Made by a program: the position numbers and the translations under genes. A model generated the notes under the pieces. That model did no database searches, was not told where the DNA came from, and worked only from the letters and a program-made list of their open reading frames with translations. 64,000 nt of DNA from SIG622 sp045600125 (GTDB lineage: Bacteria > Bacillota > Clostridia > Oscillospirales > CAG-382): contig JAZRXH010000101.1 of NCBI GenBank assembly GCA_045600125.1, positions 1-64,000 of the forward strand, written 5' to 3'. Within the stretch, counting starts at the first letter, position 1, and each line of letters starts with the position of its first letter. Shown piece by piece: positions 8,516 through 15,544 of this stretch.

Positions 8516-9448
8516 TTACGGTACGAAGCGGTCGCCCTGAAAGCTCTTCCGGCGGTTCATTTCCCGGTCTACGCCGTTCAGCACGTCAAACTTTTTAATG
8601 CTCCAAAGAGGAGCGACAAGTGTGTCTTTGGCGCCGTCGCCGGTGATGCGCTGGACGACGGTCTCATAAGGAAGAAGCTCCAGCTCGTCGCACACAAGTT
8701 CGACGTAATCCGGAAGCGTAAAGCAGGAAAATTCTCCCCTTTCGTACATTTCGGCGCAGACGGTGCCTCTTATCACGTGGAGCATGTGGAGCTTCACCGA
8801 GTGCGGGCGGAGCTTTGCCACGCTGCGGACGCTTTCCAGCATATCCTCCCTCGTTTCGCCGGGAAGACCGTTGATCAGATGGATGCAGACGCTGATGCCT
8901 CTTGCGGTGAGCCTTTCATAAGCCGAAAGAAACTCGGCGTAGGTACAGCATCGGTTGATGAGCTCGCCCGTTCTGTCGTGGACGGACTGGAGTCCCAGCT
9001 CTACCGTGAGGTAGGTGCGCTTCGAGATTTCCGCAAGATATCCGAGGGTATCCTCCCCAATGCAGTCGGGGCGGGTAGCGATGCTCAGCCCCACGATATC
9101 CGGCAGGGCGAGAGCCTCCTCATATTTGCGCTTCAATACGTCCAGCGGCGCATAGGTGTTGGTGCCTGCCTGGAAGTAAGGCATGTATTTCGCATCCTTC
9201 CACTTCTTCTCCATGCCCGCCCGGATTTTATAATACTGTTCGGTGACTGATTCCCTCGGATCCCCCGCAAAATCGCCGCTGCCCGATTCCGAGCAGTAGA
9301 TACAGCCGCCGCAGCCCTTGGTGCCGTCCCGGTTGGGGCAGGTAAAGCCGCCGTTCAGAGAGATTTTGGCGACCTTACAGCCGAAGCGCCGTTTCAGATA
9401 ATTGTCCTGCGTGTTATACCGTTTGTTTCCGATAATCTCGTGTTCCAT
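8516..9448 (-). CDS. TIGR01212-family radical SAM protein (YtqA/YhcC-like)
   Basis: This 310-residue radical S-adenosylmethionine protein is of the YtqA/YhcC group. The N-terminal part has the spaced cysteines CPNRDGTKGCGGCIYCSE, which would hold the 4Fe-4S cluster. SIATRPDC, ELGLQS and HLINGLPGET are the usual barrel motifs. Members are widespread, but the reaction is not firmly established. It lies 18 bases after rsmI in an apparent operon of methyltransferase, rsmI and this gene, which suggests a tRNA/rRNA modification setting. The ribosome site (AAGGA, about 15 bases from ATG 9448) is weak, consistent with coupled expression. Confidence 0.88.
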   Translation of the reverse strand: MEHEIIGNKRYNTQDNYLKRRFGCKVAKISLNGGFTCPNRDGTKGCGGCIYCSESGSGDFAGDPRESVTEQYYKIRAGMEKKWKDAKYMPYFQAGTNTYAPLDVLKRKYEEALALPDIVGLSIATRPDCIGEDTLGYLAEISKRTYLTVELGLQSVHDRTGELINRCCTYAEFLSAYERLTARGISVCIHLINGLPGETREDMLESVRSVAKLRPHSVKLHMLHVIRGTVCAEMYERGEFSCFTLPDYVELVCDELELLPYETVVQRITGDGAKDTLVAPLWSIKKFDVLNGVDREMNRRKSFQGDRFVP

Positions 9449-9466
9449 ATTCTTAAGTGAAAATCC

Positions 9467-10390
9467 TTACAGCAGTTCCTTGTAGATACTGTTTTTCGGC
9501 ACGCCTCTGTCCTTGGCAGTCTGCTTGATGGCATCCATTTTCGGCATTCCCTGCGCAATATAGAAGTCAACGTGCTCACACACCGACAGTTCCTTCCAGA
9601 ATTCCGCATCGCCGTCCGAGGTCTTTCCCTCGATGACGATCACGTACTCTCCTCTCGGCTCCTTCGTTTCGTACATTTTTACGGCGTCGGCGAGCGTGGT
9701 GCGAAGGATCTCCTCATTGAGCTTCGTGAGTTCTCTTGCAAGGCAGATCCTCCTGCCGTCGCTGAAAGCTTCCCGGAAGGTCTCGAGGGTCTTTTTCAGC
9801 CGGTGTGGCGCTTCGTAGAAGATCATGGTGCGCTTTTCGTTTTTGCATTCCTCGAGGATTTCCCTTGCCTCGGCGTTATCGCGCGAAAGAAAGCCTTCAA
9901 AGGAGAAGCGGCGGCTGGGAAGCCCCGAAGCGCACAGAGCGGTAATGGCGGCGCTGCATCCGGGGATAGGCACGACGGTGATCCCCTTCTTGTGGCAGAG
10001 GGCGCACAGTTCTTCGCCGGGGTCGGAGACGGCGGGTGTTCCGGCATCCGTCACGATGGCGCAGGACTCGCCTGCCAGAAGCCTTGCTGTGATCTTTTCG
10101 CCCATTTCGGCTTTATTATGTTCAAAGTAGTTGACAAAGCTGTTTTTTATGCCGTAAAGTCCGAGGAGTTTTCCGCTGACACGGGTATCCTCGGCGGCAA
10201 CGAAATCGACTGTGCTGAGAATCTTCTTTCCCCTCTCGCTCATATCCGAAAGGTTGCCGATGGGAGTCGCCACAACGTAGAGTGTCCCGGGCTTTACCTC
10301 GGACGCATCCTGCGGGCTGTTTTCGTTTTGCGTGTCGGGTACCACTGCCGGAACTGCGTTCTCGGTCATTTCTGCTTTTTCGTTATCCAA
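9467..10390 (-). CDS. rsmI: 16S rRNA (cytidine-1402-2'-O)-methyltransferase
   Basis: RsmI 2'-O-methylates C1402 in the ribosomal decoding centre using SAM. The tetrapyrrole-methylase fold motifs are clear: VVATPIGNLSDMSERG, AAEDTRVSGKLL, TDAGTPAVSDPG and SRRFSFEGFL. A short C-terminal domain ends the protein. The start is uncertain. TTG 10390 is preceded by AAAGGAGAG at a good distance and overlaps the upstream methyltransferase end. GTG 10411 has no ribosome site, and ATG 10371 has a weak one. The first 40 residues are non-conserved, so function is unaffected. Overlap with the preceding gene indicates translational coupling. Confidence 0.9.
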   Translation of the reverse strand: MDNEKAEMTENAVPAVVPDTQNENSPQDASEVKPGTLYVVATPIGNLSDMSERGKKILSTVDFVAAEDTRVSGKLLGLYGIKNSFVNYFEHNKAEMGEKITARLLAGESCAIVTDAGTPAVSDPGEELCALCHKKGITVVPIPGCSAAITALCASGLPSRRFSFEGFLSRDNAEAREILEECKNEKRTMIFYEAPHRLKKTLETFREAFSDGRRICLARELTKLNEEILRTTLADAVKMYETKEPRGEYVIVIEGKTSDGDAEFWKELSVCEHVDFYIAQGMPKMDAIKQTAKDRGVPKNSIYKELL

Positions 10391-11156
10391 GGTCGATCTC
10401 TCCTTTTTCACGGACCGTCAAATAGTCGTCGGAGTATTCCCCGTTATCCCGGTAAAGGACGAGGGGCTTTGTGATGATGAGACCTTCCCGTCCGTTCTTC
10501 CTGCACTCGCAGAGCACCAGCTTTGATTCCGAATCGGCTCTTGTATGGACGAAGGTCATGTGCTTTACTTCAAAATGGTTCTTTCTTGCCGCCGCAAAGA
10601 GAGTAGAGAGCCGTTCGGGACGGTAGACCACGAACAGACTTCCGCCGCTTTTCAGAACGTGAAACGCCGCAGCGAACACGTCCGTGAGCTTGCAAAGGAT
10701 CTCATGGCGGGCGACGGTCTTATAGTCGCTCTCGCAAAGATAGCCGCAGTCGGCGCTCATATACGGGGGATTTACCGTCACGTAATCGGCGGTATCCGGT
10801 TCAAACAGAGAGCGGCAGTTCTTGAGGTCGGCACAGAAGACCGAATACCTCTCGGAAAGGCCGCTGATCCCGGCGCTTTTTCCGGAAAGGGCGGCGGCTT
10901 CCTCGTTGATCTCAACGCCTACCACCGAGATGCGCTTTCTTTTATCGGCAAGAAGAAGACCGATGATGCCGGTGCCGGAGCAAAGATCCACCACGGTCCT
11001 TCCGGCGTTCTCCGGGATAAAGGCGGCGGCGTAGGCGCCGAGAAGCACGGCGTCGGTACCGTATGAAAAAACGCCGCTTTTCTGATAGACAGACAGGCTG
11101 TCCGTCACCTTTTCCAGTTTTGCCCCCTCCGGGATCGTCTGCAGTTTCTGTTCCAT
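10383..11156 (-). CDS. tRNA1(Val) (adenine-N6)-methyltransferase-like protein (TrmN6/YfiC family)
   Basis: This 257-residue class I SAM-dependent methyltransferase has the SAM-binding motif VVDLCSGTGIIGLLLA and the amino-methyltransferase signature NPPY (VTVNPPYMS). These fit the YfiC/TrmN6 family, which methylates an adenine in tRNA. The N-terminal DSLSVYQKSGVFSYGTDAVLLGA is characteristic of the family. The start is taken at ATG 11156 (EQKLQTIPEG), with GGAG about 11 bases upstream; the frame continues to 11219 through the -10 region. It heads the operon with rsmI and the radical SAM gene and is driven by the promoter at 11210-11238. Confidence 0.82.
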   Translation of the reverse strand: MEQKLQTIPEGAKLEKVTDSLSVYQKSGVFSYGTDAVLLGAYAAAFIPENAGRTVVDLCSGTGIIGLLLADKRKRISVVGVEINEEAAALSGKSAGISGLSERYSVFCADLKNCRSLFEPDTADYVTVNPPYMSADCGYLCESDYKTVARHEILCKLTDVFAAAFHVLKSGGSLFVVYRPERLSTLFAAARKNHFEVKHMTFVHTRADSESKLVLCECRKNGREGLIITKPLVLYRDNGEYSDDYLTVREKGEIDLG

Positions 11157-11209
11157 CTTGCGTATTCTCCGATTATTTTGTTTATCTGTCTTGCCTTTCT
11201 GACACTCCG

Positions 11210-11238
11210 ATTGTACCATATCCGCACCCGTTTGTCAA
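11210..11238 (-). promoter_or_regulatory. Sigma-A promoter of the methyltransferase-rsmI-radical SAM operon
   Basis: TTGACA (11233-11238) and TACAAT (11210-11215) on the minus strand are spaced by 17 bases; the first gene starts at 11156. Confidence 0.8.
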
Positions 11239-11257
11239 TCGGGTCTTCAAAAAGCGA

Positions 11258-11294
11258 AAAAGAATGCCGTAAGCTTTTTGCCCGACATTCTTTT
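11258..11294 (-). terminator. Terminator of lexA
   Basis: AAAAGAATG (11258-11266) pairs with CATTCTTTT (11286-11294). On the minus strand the hairpin is followed by TCGCTTTTTG. The stem is AT-rich, so it may be moderate in strength. Confidence 0.55.
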
Positions 11295-11345
11295 GCTTTG
11301 CCGTTTTAACGGCTCCCGAGTTTTTTTCCGGAAGCCTTTGGCTTT

Positions 11346-11951
11346 TCAGTTATAATACCTTGCCAGCGCCACGACTTTGCCGAGAACCGATACTTCGTCG
11401 GTATAAATAGGCTCCATTTCGGCGTTTTCCGGCTGGAGACGGTATCTTCCGTCCTCCTTGAAGAAACGCTTGACGGTGGCTTCCTCGTCGATCATGGCGA
11501 CCACGATCTCGCCGTTTTCGGCATAGTCCCTTCGCTCGACGATGACGATATCGCCGCTCATGATGCCGATGTCCTTCATGCTCTCGCCCTTGACACGGAG
11601 AGCAAAAAGGGCATCCTTATCGAAGTTCTTTTCGGTGGAATAGTCGATATAGCCGTCCCGGTTCTCGGCGGCGAGGATGGGGATGCCGGCGGCTACCTGA
11701 CCCACAATCGGAACGGAATAATGCTTTCCGCTTCCGGCACCGGACACACGGAGAGAACGGCTCTTGTTGGAGTCCTTTTCAAGGTACCCTTTGGCGTCGA
11801 GGCGGTCGATATACATCTGGACGGTGGAGGTGGATTTGATCCCGAGAGCGGCGCAGATATCCCGCACCGAGGGGGAATATCCGGTCTCCCAGATCCTCTG
11901 CTCTATATAATCGAGAATAGCTTGCTCTTTGGCTTTCAGCGTTTGTGACAT
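11346..11951 (-). CDS. lexA: LexA SOS repressor / self-cleaving protease
   Basis: This 201-residue LexA is full length. The N-terminal winged helix has YSPSVRDICAALGIKSTSTV (recognition helix at about residues 28-46). The autocleavage site is Ala88-Gly89 (VAAGIP), and the catalytic dyad is Ser124 (KGESM) with Lys161 (ATVKRF). It represses DNA-damage genes until RecA filaments trigger cleavage. ATG 11951 has AAAGGCGGAAT upstream; the frame runs on to 12107 through the promoter, so the longer version is rejected. Autoregulation is expected from SOS-like boxes at 12004-12072. Confidence 0.95.
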   Translation of the reverse strand: MSQTLKAKEQAILDYIEQRIWETGYSPSVRDICAALGIKSTSTVQMYIDRLDAKGYLEKDSNKSRSLRVSGAGSGKHYSVPIVGQVAAGIPILAAENRDGYIDYSTEKNFDKDALFALRVKGESMKDIGIMSGDIVIVERRDYAENGEIVVAMIDEEATVKRFFKEDGRYRLQPENAEMEPIYTDEVSVLGKVVALARYYN

Positions 11952-12003
11952 AGTATTCCGCCTTTCATGTTTATCAAAATAAACTGAACATCTGTACGGT
12001 AGC

Positions 12004-12072
12004 AGTATAGCACATATGTTTGTGTTTGTCAACCGTTTACCGCTCTTTTCGGCAAAAGCAGAACAAATGTTT
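12004..12072 (-). promoter_or_regulatory. lexA promoter with SOS-like boxes
   Basis: On the minus strand TTGACA (12027-12032) and TATACT (12004-12009) have a 17-base spacer. An SOS-like dyad GAACAAATGTTT lies upstream at 12061-12072, one base off the Gram-positive GAAC-N4-GTTC pattern. A weaker match (CAAACATATGTG) overlaps the spacer, and GAACATCTGTAC lies near 11986. Together they fit LexA autoregulation. Confidence 0.7.
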
Positions 12073-12091
12073 ACAATGCCGACATTTTTAT
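12004..12091. repeat. Direct repeat, copy A (lexA side)
   Basis: This stretch is nearly identical to 13311-13398, with a handful of substitutions and a one-base gap. The two copies flank the propeller glycosidase gene. Copy A holds the lexA promoter and SOS-like box. Confidence 0.85.
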
Positions 12092-12158
12092 AGGTCACGT
12101 CCTCCATTTCGTTCTTTTACTATGAGGGACTGAAGCGGAGGAAAGGGATAAAAAACGG

Positions 12159-12186
12159 ATGCCCCCGCATCAACACACGGAGGCAT
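12159..12186 (-). terminator. Terminator of the propeller glycosidase gene
   Basis: ATGCCCCCG and CGGAGGCAT form a 9-bp stem with one mismatch; the minus strand continues with CCGTTTTTTATCCC. It lies about 70 bases after the stop at 12254. Nothing else is seen in the rest of the 11952-12253 gap apart from the lexA promoter region. Confidence 0.7.
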
Positions 12187-12253
12187 AAGGAAGCGTTATA
12201 AGAAAAAGGCATAAGCGTAATTTTCTCATCCGAAGCAGGCTGACTTTCCTTTT

Positions 12254-13195
12254 CTATATTGCCGCATAAGCATCCTCCCATCGGATAGGAGCTAAAGAAA
12301 GACCGTTTTGCGGATAAAACACACTGGCGATATACCACTGCCCGTCCGCATCCTGCAGCAATTCCGGCGCATGACCGCGAAGAACAGTCAACGGGGCTTT
12401 CCCATTGAATTCGTTCAGCGATGACGCCGCATAGACATAGGTGCGATTATCATAACATCCGTTTTGTCCGTCGCAAACGCACCAAAGCAGATAATACAAC
12501 CCGTTATATTTCACAAGGCTCGGACTTTCCATCGACACTTCTTTGCCAAATCCGTTTTGCTGCAGCAATTGCGGTTCCGTTACCTTGATAAAATTCTCCG
12601 TTTCCCGCTGCCACAGCACCTCGCCGTCGTTATACAAAATATGATACACGCCGTTCTCACGGAACACAAAAGGATCCCGCATAGCCCCGCAGCCGGTGAA
12701 CAGAACCCTGCGATACGACCAGCGATATAGGTCGTTGGAAACGGCATAGTGCATATATTCGGGAGAATAGAGCATACCGTAGCCCTCATCGGTTGGAAAT
12801 ACCGCCGGCGCCCAGCATTCTGGACGCTGCCCCGGTCGCTCCCGGGGATACAAGAGCTTTTCCTGCTCTTCCATTGCACCATCCGTATACAGTTCTCGAA
12901 GAGTGCCGTGGAAGGTGGCGTGAAAAAGCTGATTTTCCGCTTCGTGTACGCTATTCAGGTCAAAGTCAAAAGCATCCCGGAAGTACGGCGGACGGGGATG
13001 CGTGATGCCAATGGCGTGCCAGACGCCGGTCTTCGTGCGAATCAGACTGAAATCGTTGATAATCCAGTCATCATACCGCTTGCCCGGTGTAAAGGAATCG
13101 GTAGGGATACCGAGATATAGGTCGGATGCCGGAACATATACTCGGCGATAGGAGCCGTCAATCACCGGAATCAACACATGGGTTCTATATTTCAT
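12254..13195 (-). CDS. Five-bladed beta-propeller glycosidase (GH43/GH32/GH117-like)
   Basis: This 313-residue protein lacks a signal peptide and is probably cytoplasmic. It has the repeated-blade pattern of clan GH-F/GH-J enzymes, with candidate catalytic acids in the usual order. An Asp lies in WIINDFSLI (about residue 49), a second Asp in AMRDPFVF, and a Glu in MESPSLVKYNGLYYLLW. HAPELLQDADGQWYIAS is a further blade motif. Substrates of such enzymes are arabinosides, xylosides or fructosides; the exact family cannot be set without a search. ATG 13195 has GGAGGAGAAAC upstream. Base and codon use look more AT-rich than the neighbours. It is transcribed alone from a copy of the lexA promoter region. 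Confidence 0.75.
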   Translation of the reverse strand: MKYRTHVLIPVIDGSYRRVYVPASDLYLGIPTDSFTPGKRYDDWIINDFSLIRTKTGVWHAIGITHPRPPYFRDAFDFDLNSVHEAENQLFHATFHGTLRELYTDGAMEEQEKLLYPRERPGQRPECWAPAVFPTDEGYGMLYSPEYMHYAVSNDLYRWSYRRVLFTGCGAMRDPFVFRENGVYHILYNDGEVLWQRETENFIKVTEPQLLQQNGFGKEVSMESPSLVKYNGLYYLLWCVCDGQNGCYDNRTYVYAASSLNEFNGKAPLTVLRGHAPELLQDADGQWYIASVFYPQNGLSLAPIRWEDAYAAI

Positions 13196-13310
13196 GTAGT
13201 TTCTCCTCCAAAAAAGGATGCATACGGAATGATGTAAACTCACAGAGCCTCTGAACACGGCCATTATGCCGGATTACCAAGGATGAAAGCCTCCTGAAGC
13301 TTGTCGTGAA

Positions 13311-13398
13311 CAGTATACCCCCCTCTGTTTGTATTTGTCAACCGTTTACCGCTTATTTCGGCAAAGCAGAACAAATGTTTACAAAGCCGACATTTTTC
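13311..13398 (-). repeat. Direct repeat, copy B: lexA-type promoter upstream of the glycosidase
   Basis: This is the second copy of the lexA upstream region. It preserves TTGACA (13336-13341), TATACT (13312-13317, spacer now 18) and the SOS-like box GAACAAATGTTT (about 13369-13380). The spacer half-site found in copy A is replaced by a run of C (G on the coding strand). It lies about 120 bases upstream of the glycosidase start and is the evident promoter of that gene. Confidence 0.8.
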
Positions 13399-13469
13399 CA
13401 CTACTCCCCTTTTCGTCTGTGGCTTTGAAGAGCAATCGCTTTTCCGATATAACGGGAAACAAAAATTAA

Positions 13470-13503
13470 AAAGGACACCCCCGCCGGAGCGGGAATGTCC
13501 TTT
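13470..13503 (-). terminator. Terminator of the seven-gene ABC/DUF5696 operon
   Basis: A 15-bp imperfect stem (AAAGGACACCCCCGC with GCGGGAATGTCCTTT) with a short loop is followed on the minus strand by TTAATTTTTG. It lies 14 bases beyond the last permease stop. Confidence 0.85.
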
Positions 13504-13516
13504 TGGCAAAAGTAAA

Positions 13517-14560
13517 TCAGCCTACGATACCGGATCTTTCGATACCCTGAACAAGGCTCTTCTGTGCGAAGAGGAAGATGATGAACAGAGGAAGAATTAC
13601 CAGCAGACCGCAGGTGTTGAGTACGGCGGATTCCTGAAGAGGAGCCGTAGACATCGCCATCTGGAGGGAGTCCGGAACCTTTACGACAGCGGGCAGCAGG
13701 TGCGGAGCCTTGGAACCGATGAAGAAGAGGTTGTAGTAGTACTTATCCGTCCACTGCCAGGAGAATGCGAACATGAAGACGGTGGTCATCATGGGGATCG
13801 TCAGAGGAAGGATGATGCTGAAGTAGGTCTTGAAGATACCCGAGCCGTCCACGTATGCGGCTTCCTCCAGCTCGTCCGGCACGCCCTTATAGAACTGACG
13901 GAAGATGAACACATACAGACCGTTCTTAAAGGCAAGAGCGAAGATCGAGAGGATGAGGAGCGGAGCCACGGTATCGATCAGCTTGATCGACTGTGCCGTG
14001 CCTGTAAACAGCTTGGTGATGGCACTGTAGATGCCGTATACGTCGAAGTATCTGAACTTCATGAACATAGCCAGCTGGAGGGTCTTGTGCGGGATGACCA
14101 TGGTGAGGACAACGAGTCCGAAGACGATGGACTTACCGCGGAATTTGAACTTTGCAAGACCGTAGCCGACAAAGGCGGTGATAAGGGTCTGTATCAGAGC
14201 CGTTGCCACCGAAAGAGCGGCGGTATTGATCAGAGCCTTCCAGTACTGGTTCTCGATGATAACGTAGCGGTAGGTATCGAGGGTCGGATATTTCGGAATC
14301 AGCTTAACCGTTACGTCGGCAAAGTCATCGGTGCTCATGAAGGAAGCGGAGATCTTTGTGAGGAACGGATAGATGATGATGTAGGAAATACCGATAAGGA
14401 ATACGATACGGAAGATTTTGAAGACCACGTCGGCAAGGAAGTTCCAGGAGAAGACCTTCATGGCAAGACGCTTTCTTGCGGATACCTTGCCTTCAAAATC
14501 CTTCTTCATTTCCTTGCGGGAGGTGGAGTTCTTGACGTTCTTTTTCAAAATGTTATTCAT
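13517..14560 (-). CDS. Carbohydrate ABC transporter permease (MalG-like), second pair
   Basis: This 347-residue inner-membrane permease has six predicted membrane segments after a long basic cytoplasmic N-terminus (residues 1-45). The EAA loop that contacts the ATPase is ELEEAAYVDGSGIFKTYF, followed by ILPLTIPMM. It pairs with the MalF-like protein encoded just upstream (16-base gap). It is the last gene of the operon that starts with the large solute-binding protein. No ATPase is encoded, so a shared MsmX/UgpC-type ATPase elsewhere is presumed. The AGGAGG ribosome site is 8 bases before ATG 14560. Substrate is inferred only as an oligosaccharide. Confidence 0.88.
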   Translation of the reverse strand: MNNILKKNVKNSTSRKEMKKDFEGKVSARKRLAMKVFSWNFLADVVFKIFRIVFLIGISYIIIYPFLTKISASFMSTDDFADVTVKLIPKYPTLDTYRYVIIENQYWKALINTAALSVATALIQTLITAFVGYGLAKFKFRGKSIVFGLVVLTMVIPHKTLQLAMFMKFRYFDVYGIYSAITKLFTGTAQSIKLIDTVAPLLILSIFALAFKNGLYVFIFRQFYKGVPDELEEAAYVDGSGIFKTYFSIILPLTIPMMTTVFMFAFSWQWTDKYYYNLFFIGSKAPHLLPAVVKVPDSLQMAMSTAPLQESAVLNTCGLLVILPLFIIFLFAQKSLVQGIERSGIVG

Positions 14561-14576
14561 GATTCTCTACCTCCTT

Positions 14577-15530
14577 TTAGTCTCTTCTCTGATAGAATAC
14601 GAACGACGACAGAATAGCGGCAACGAGACCGATCAGCAGGATAACGACGAGGAAGTACATCCAGCTCATCGCCGAAGAAATGACCTGACCGTTTTTCTGG
14701 GTCGCATATACGTTGCTCATGTAGGACATCACGCTGTTGGACTCGGATGTGAAGGAGTCGATAACTGTATAGACCGCATTTACGAGGATCATCGGGCTGA
14801 TCATCGGGAAGGTGATCTTCCAGAAGGTCTCCCAGGCGGAAGCGCCCTCCATGGTACAGGACTCATAAATCGAAGGAGAAATAGACTGAAGACCTGCCAG
14901 GAAGACGAGCATCTGTACACCGGAACGGTTTACGATGTTGAAGATGTTATTTACGACGCTGACGACGTAATTAACAAGCTCTGTACCGACTGCCATGGAT
15001 CCGAGCAGTCTTGTCACGTCCATGGAGTTGACGATGTCGGCTGCCGAGGACTGCTGTGCGTTACCGGTATCGATACCGCCGTCACTCATGTACTGGTAGA
15101 TGACATTGGACTGGTCGATGGAATCGATGATACCGGTGGAAATGATGACCGGGATGAAGAAGATGGCACGGAACACGCCTCTGCCGATCATCTTCTGATT
15201 CAGCACGATTGCCATGAACAGCGAGAAAATAACGATGGCGGGGATATCAAAGATAAGCTGCTTGATACTTCCGATGAGGATCTTGAGGTAATCGGGGTCT
15301 GAAAACAGCGCCTCTCCGTAGTTCTCGAAGCCGACGAATTCAAGGGTGAAGCCGCCGCCTGCCTGAACGTGGATCAGGTTGAAGCTGTACCAGATCGAGG
15401 TCACGAGGATCGGGAAGTAAATGATGATAAGTCCGAGGACAAAGGGAAGAACGAACCACCAGCCGGCTCTTGCCTTCTTACGGTCGAGAGAGGCGGGCTT
15501 TTTCTTCTTGGTATTTACTGTACTAGTCAT
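14577..15530 (-). CDS. Sugar ABC transporter permease (MalF-like), second pair
   Basis: This 317-residue permease begins with a lysine-rich cytoplasmic tail. The EAA loop is IYESCTMEGASAWETFWKI with ITFPMISPMI. An unusual extracytoplasmic stretch of about 70 residues rich in Ser, Asn and Asp lies between membrane segments (around residues 140-205) and is longer than in ordinary MalF-like permeases of this size. The start at 15530 uses AAAGGAG, which overlaps the end of the DUF5696 gene. It is the partner of the following permease. Confidence 0.87.
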   Translation of the reverse strand: MTSTVNTKKKKPASLDRKKARAGWWFVLPFVLGLIIIYFPILVTSIWYSFNLIHVQAGGGFTLEFVGFENYGEALFSDPDYLKILIGSIKQLIFDIPAIVIFSLFMAIVLNQKMIGRGVFRAIFFIPVIISTGIIDSIDQSNVIYQYMSDGGIDTGNAQQSSAADIVNSMDVTRLLGSMAVGTELVNYVVSVVNNIFNIVNRSGVQMLVFLAGLQSISPSIYESCTMEGASAWETFWKITFPMISPMILVNAVYTVIDSFTSESNSVMSYMSNVYATQKNGQVISSAMSWMYFLVVILLIGLVAAILSSFVFYQRRD

Positions 15531-15544
15531 TTTCACCTCTCCTT

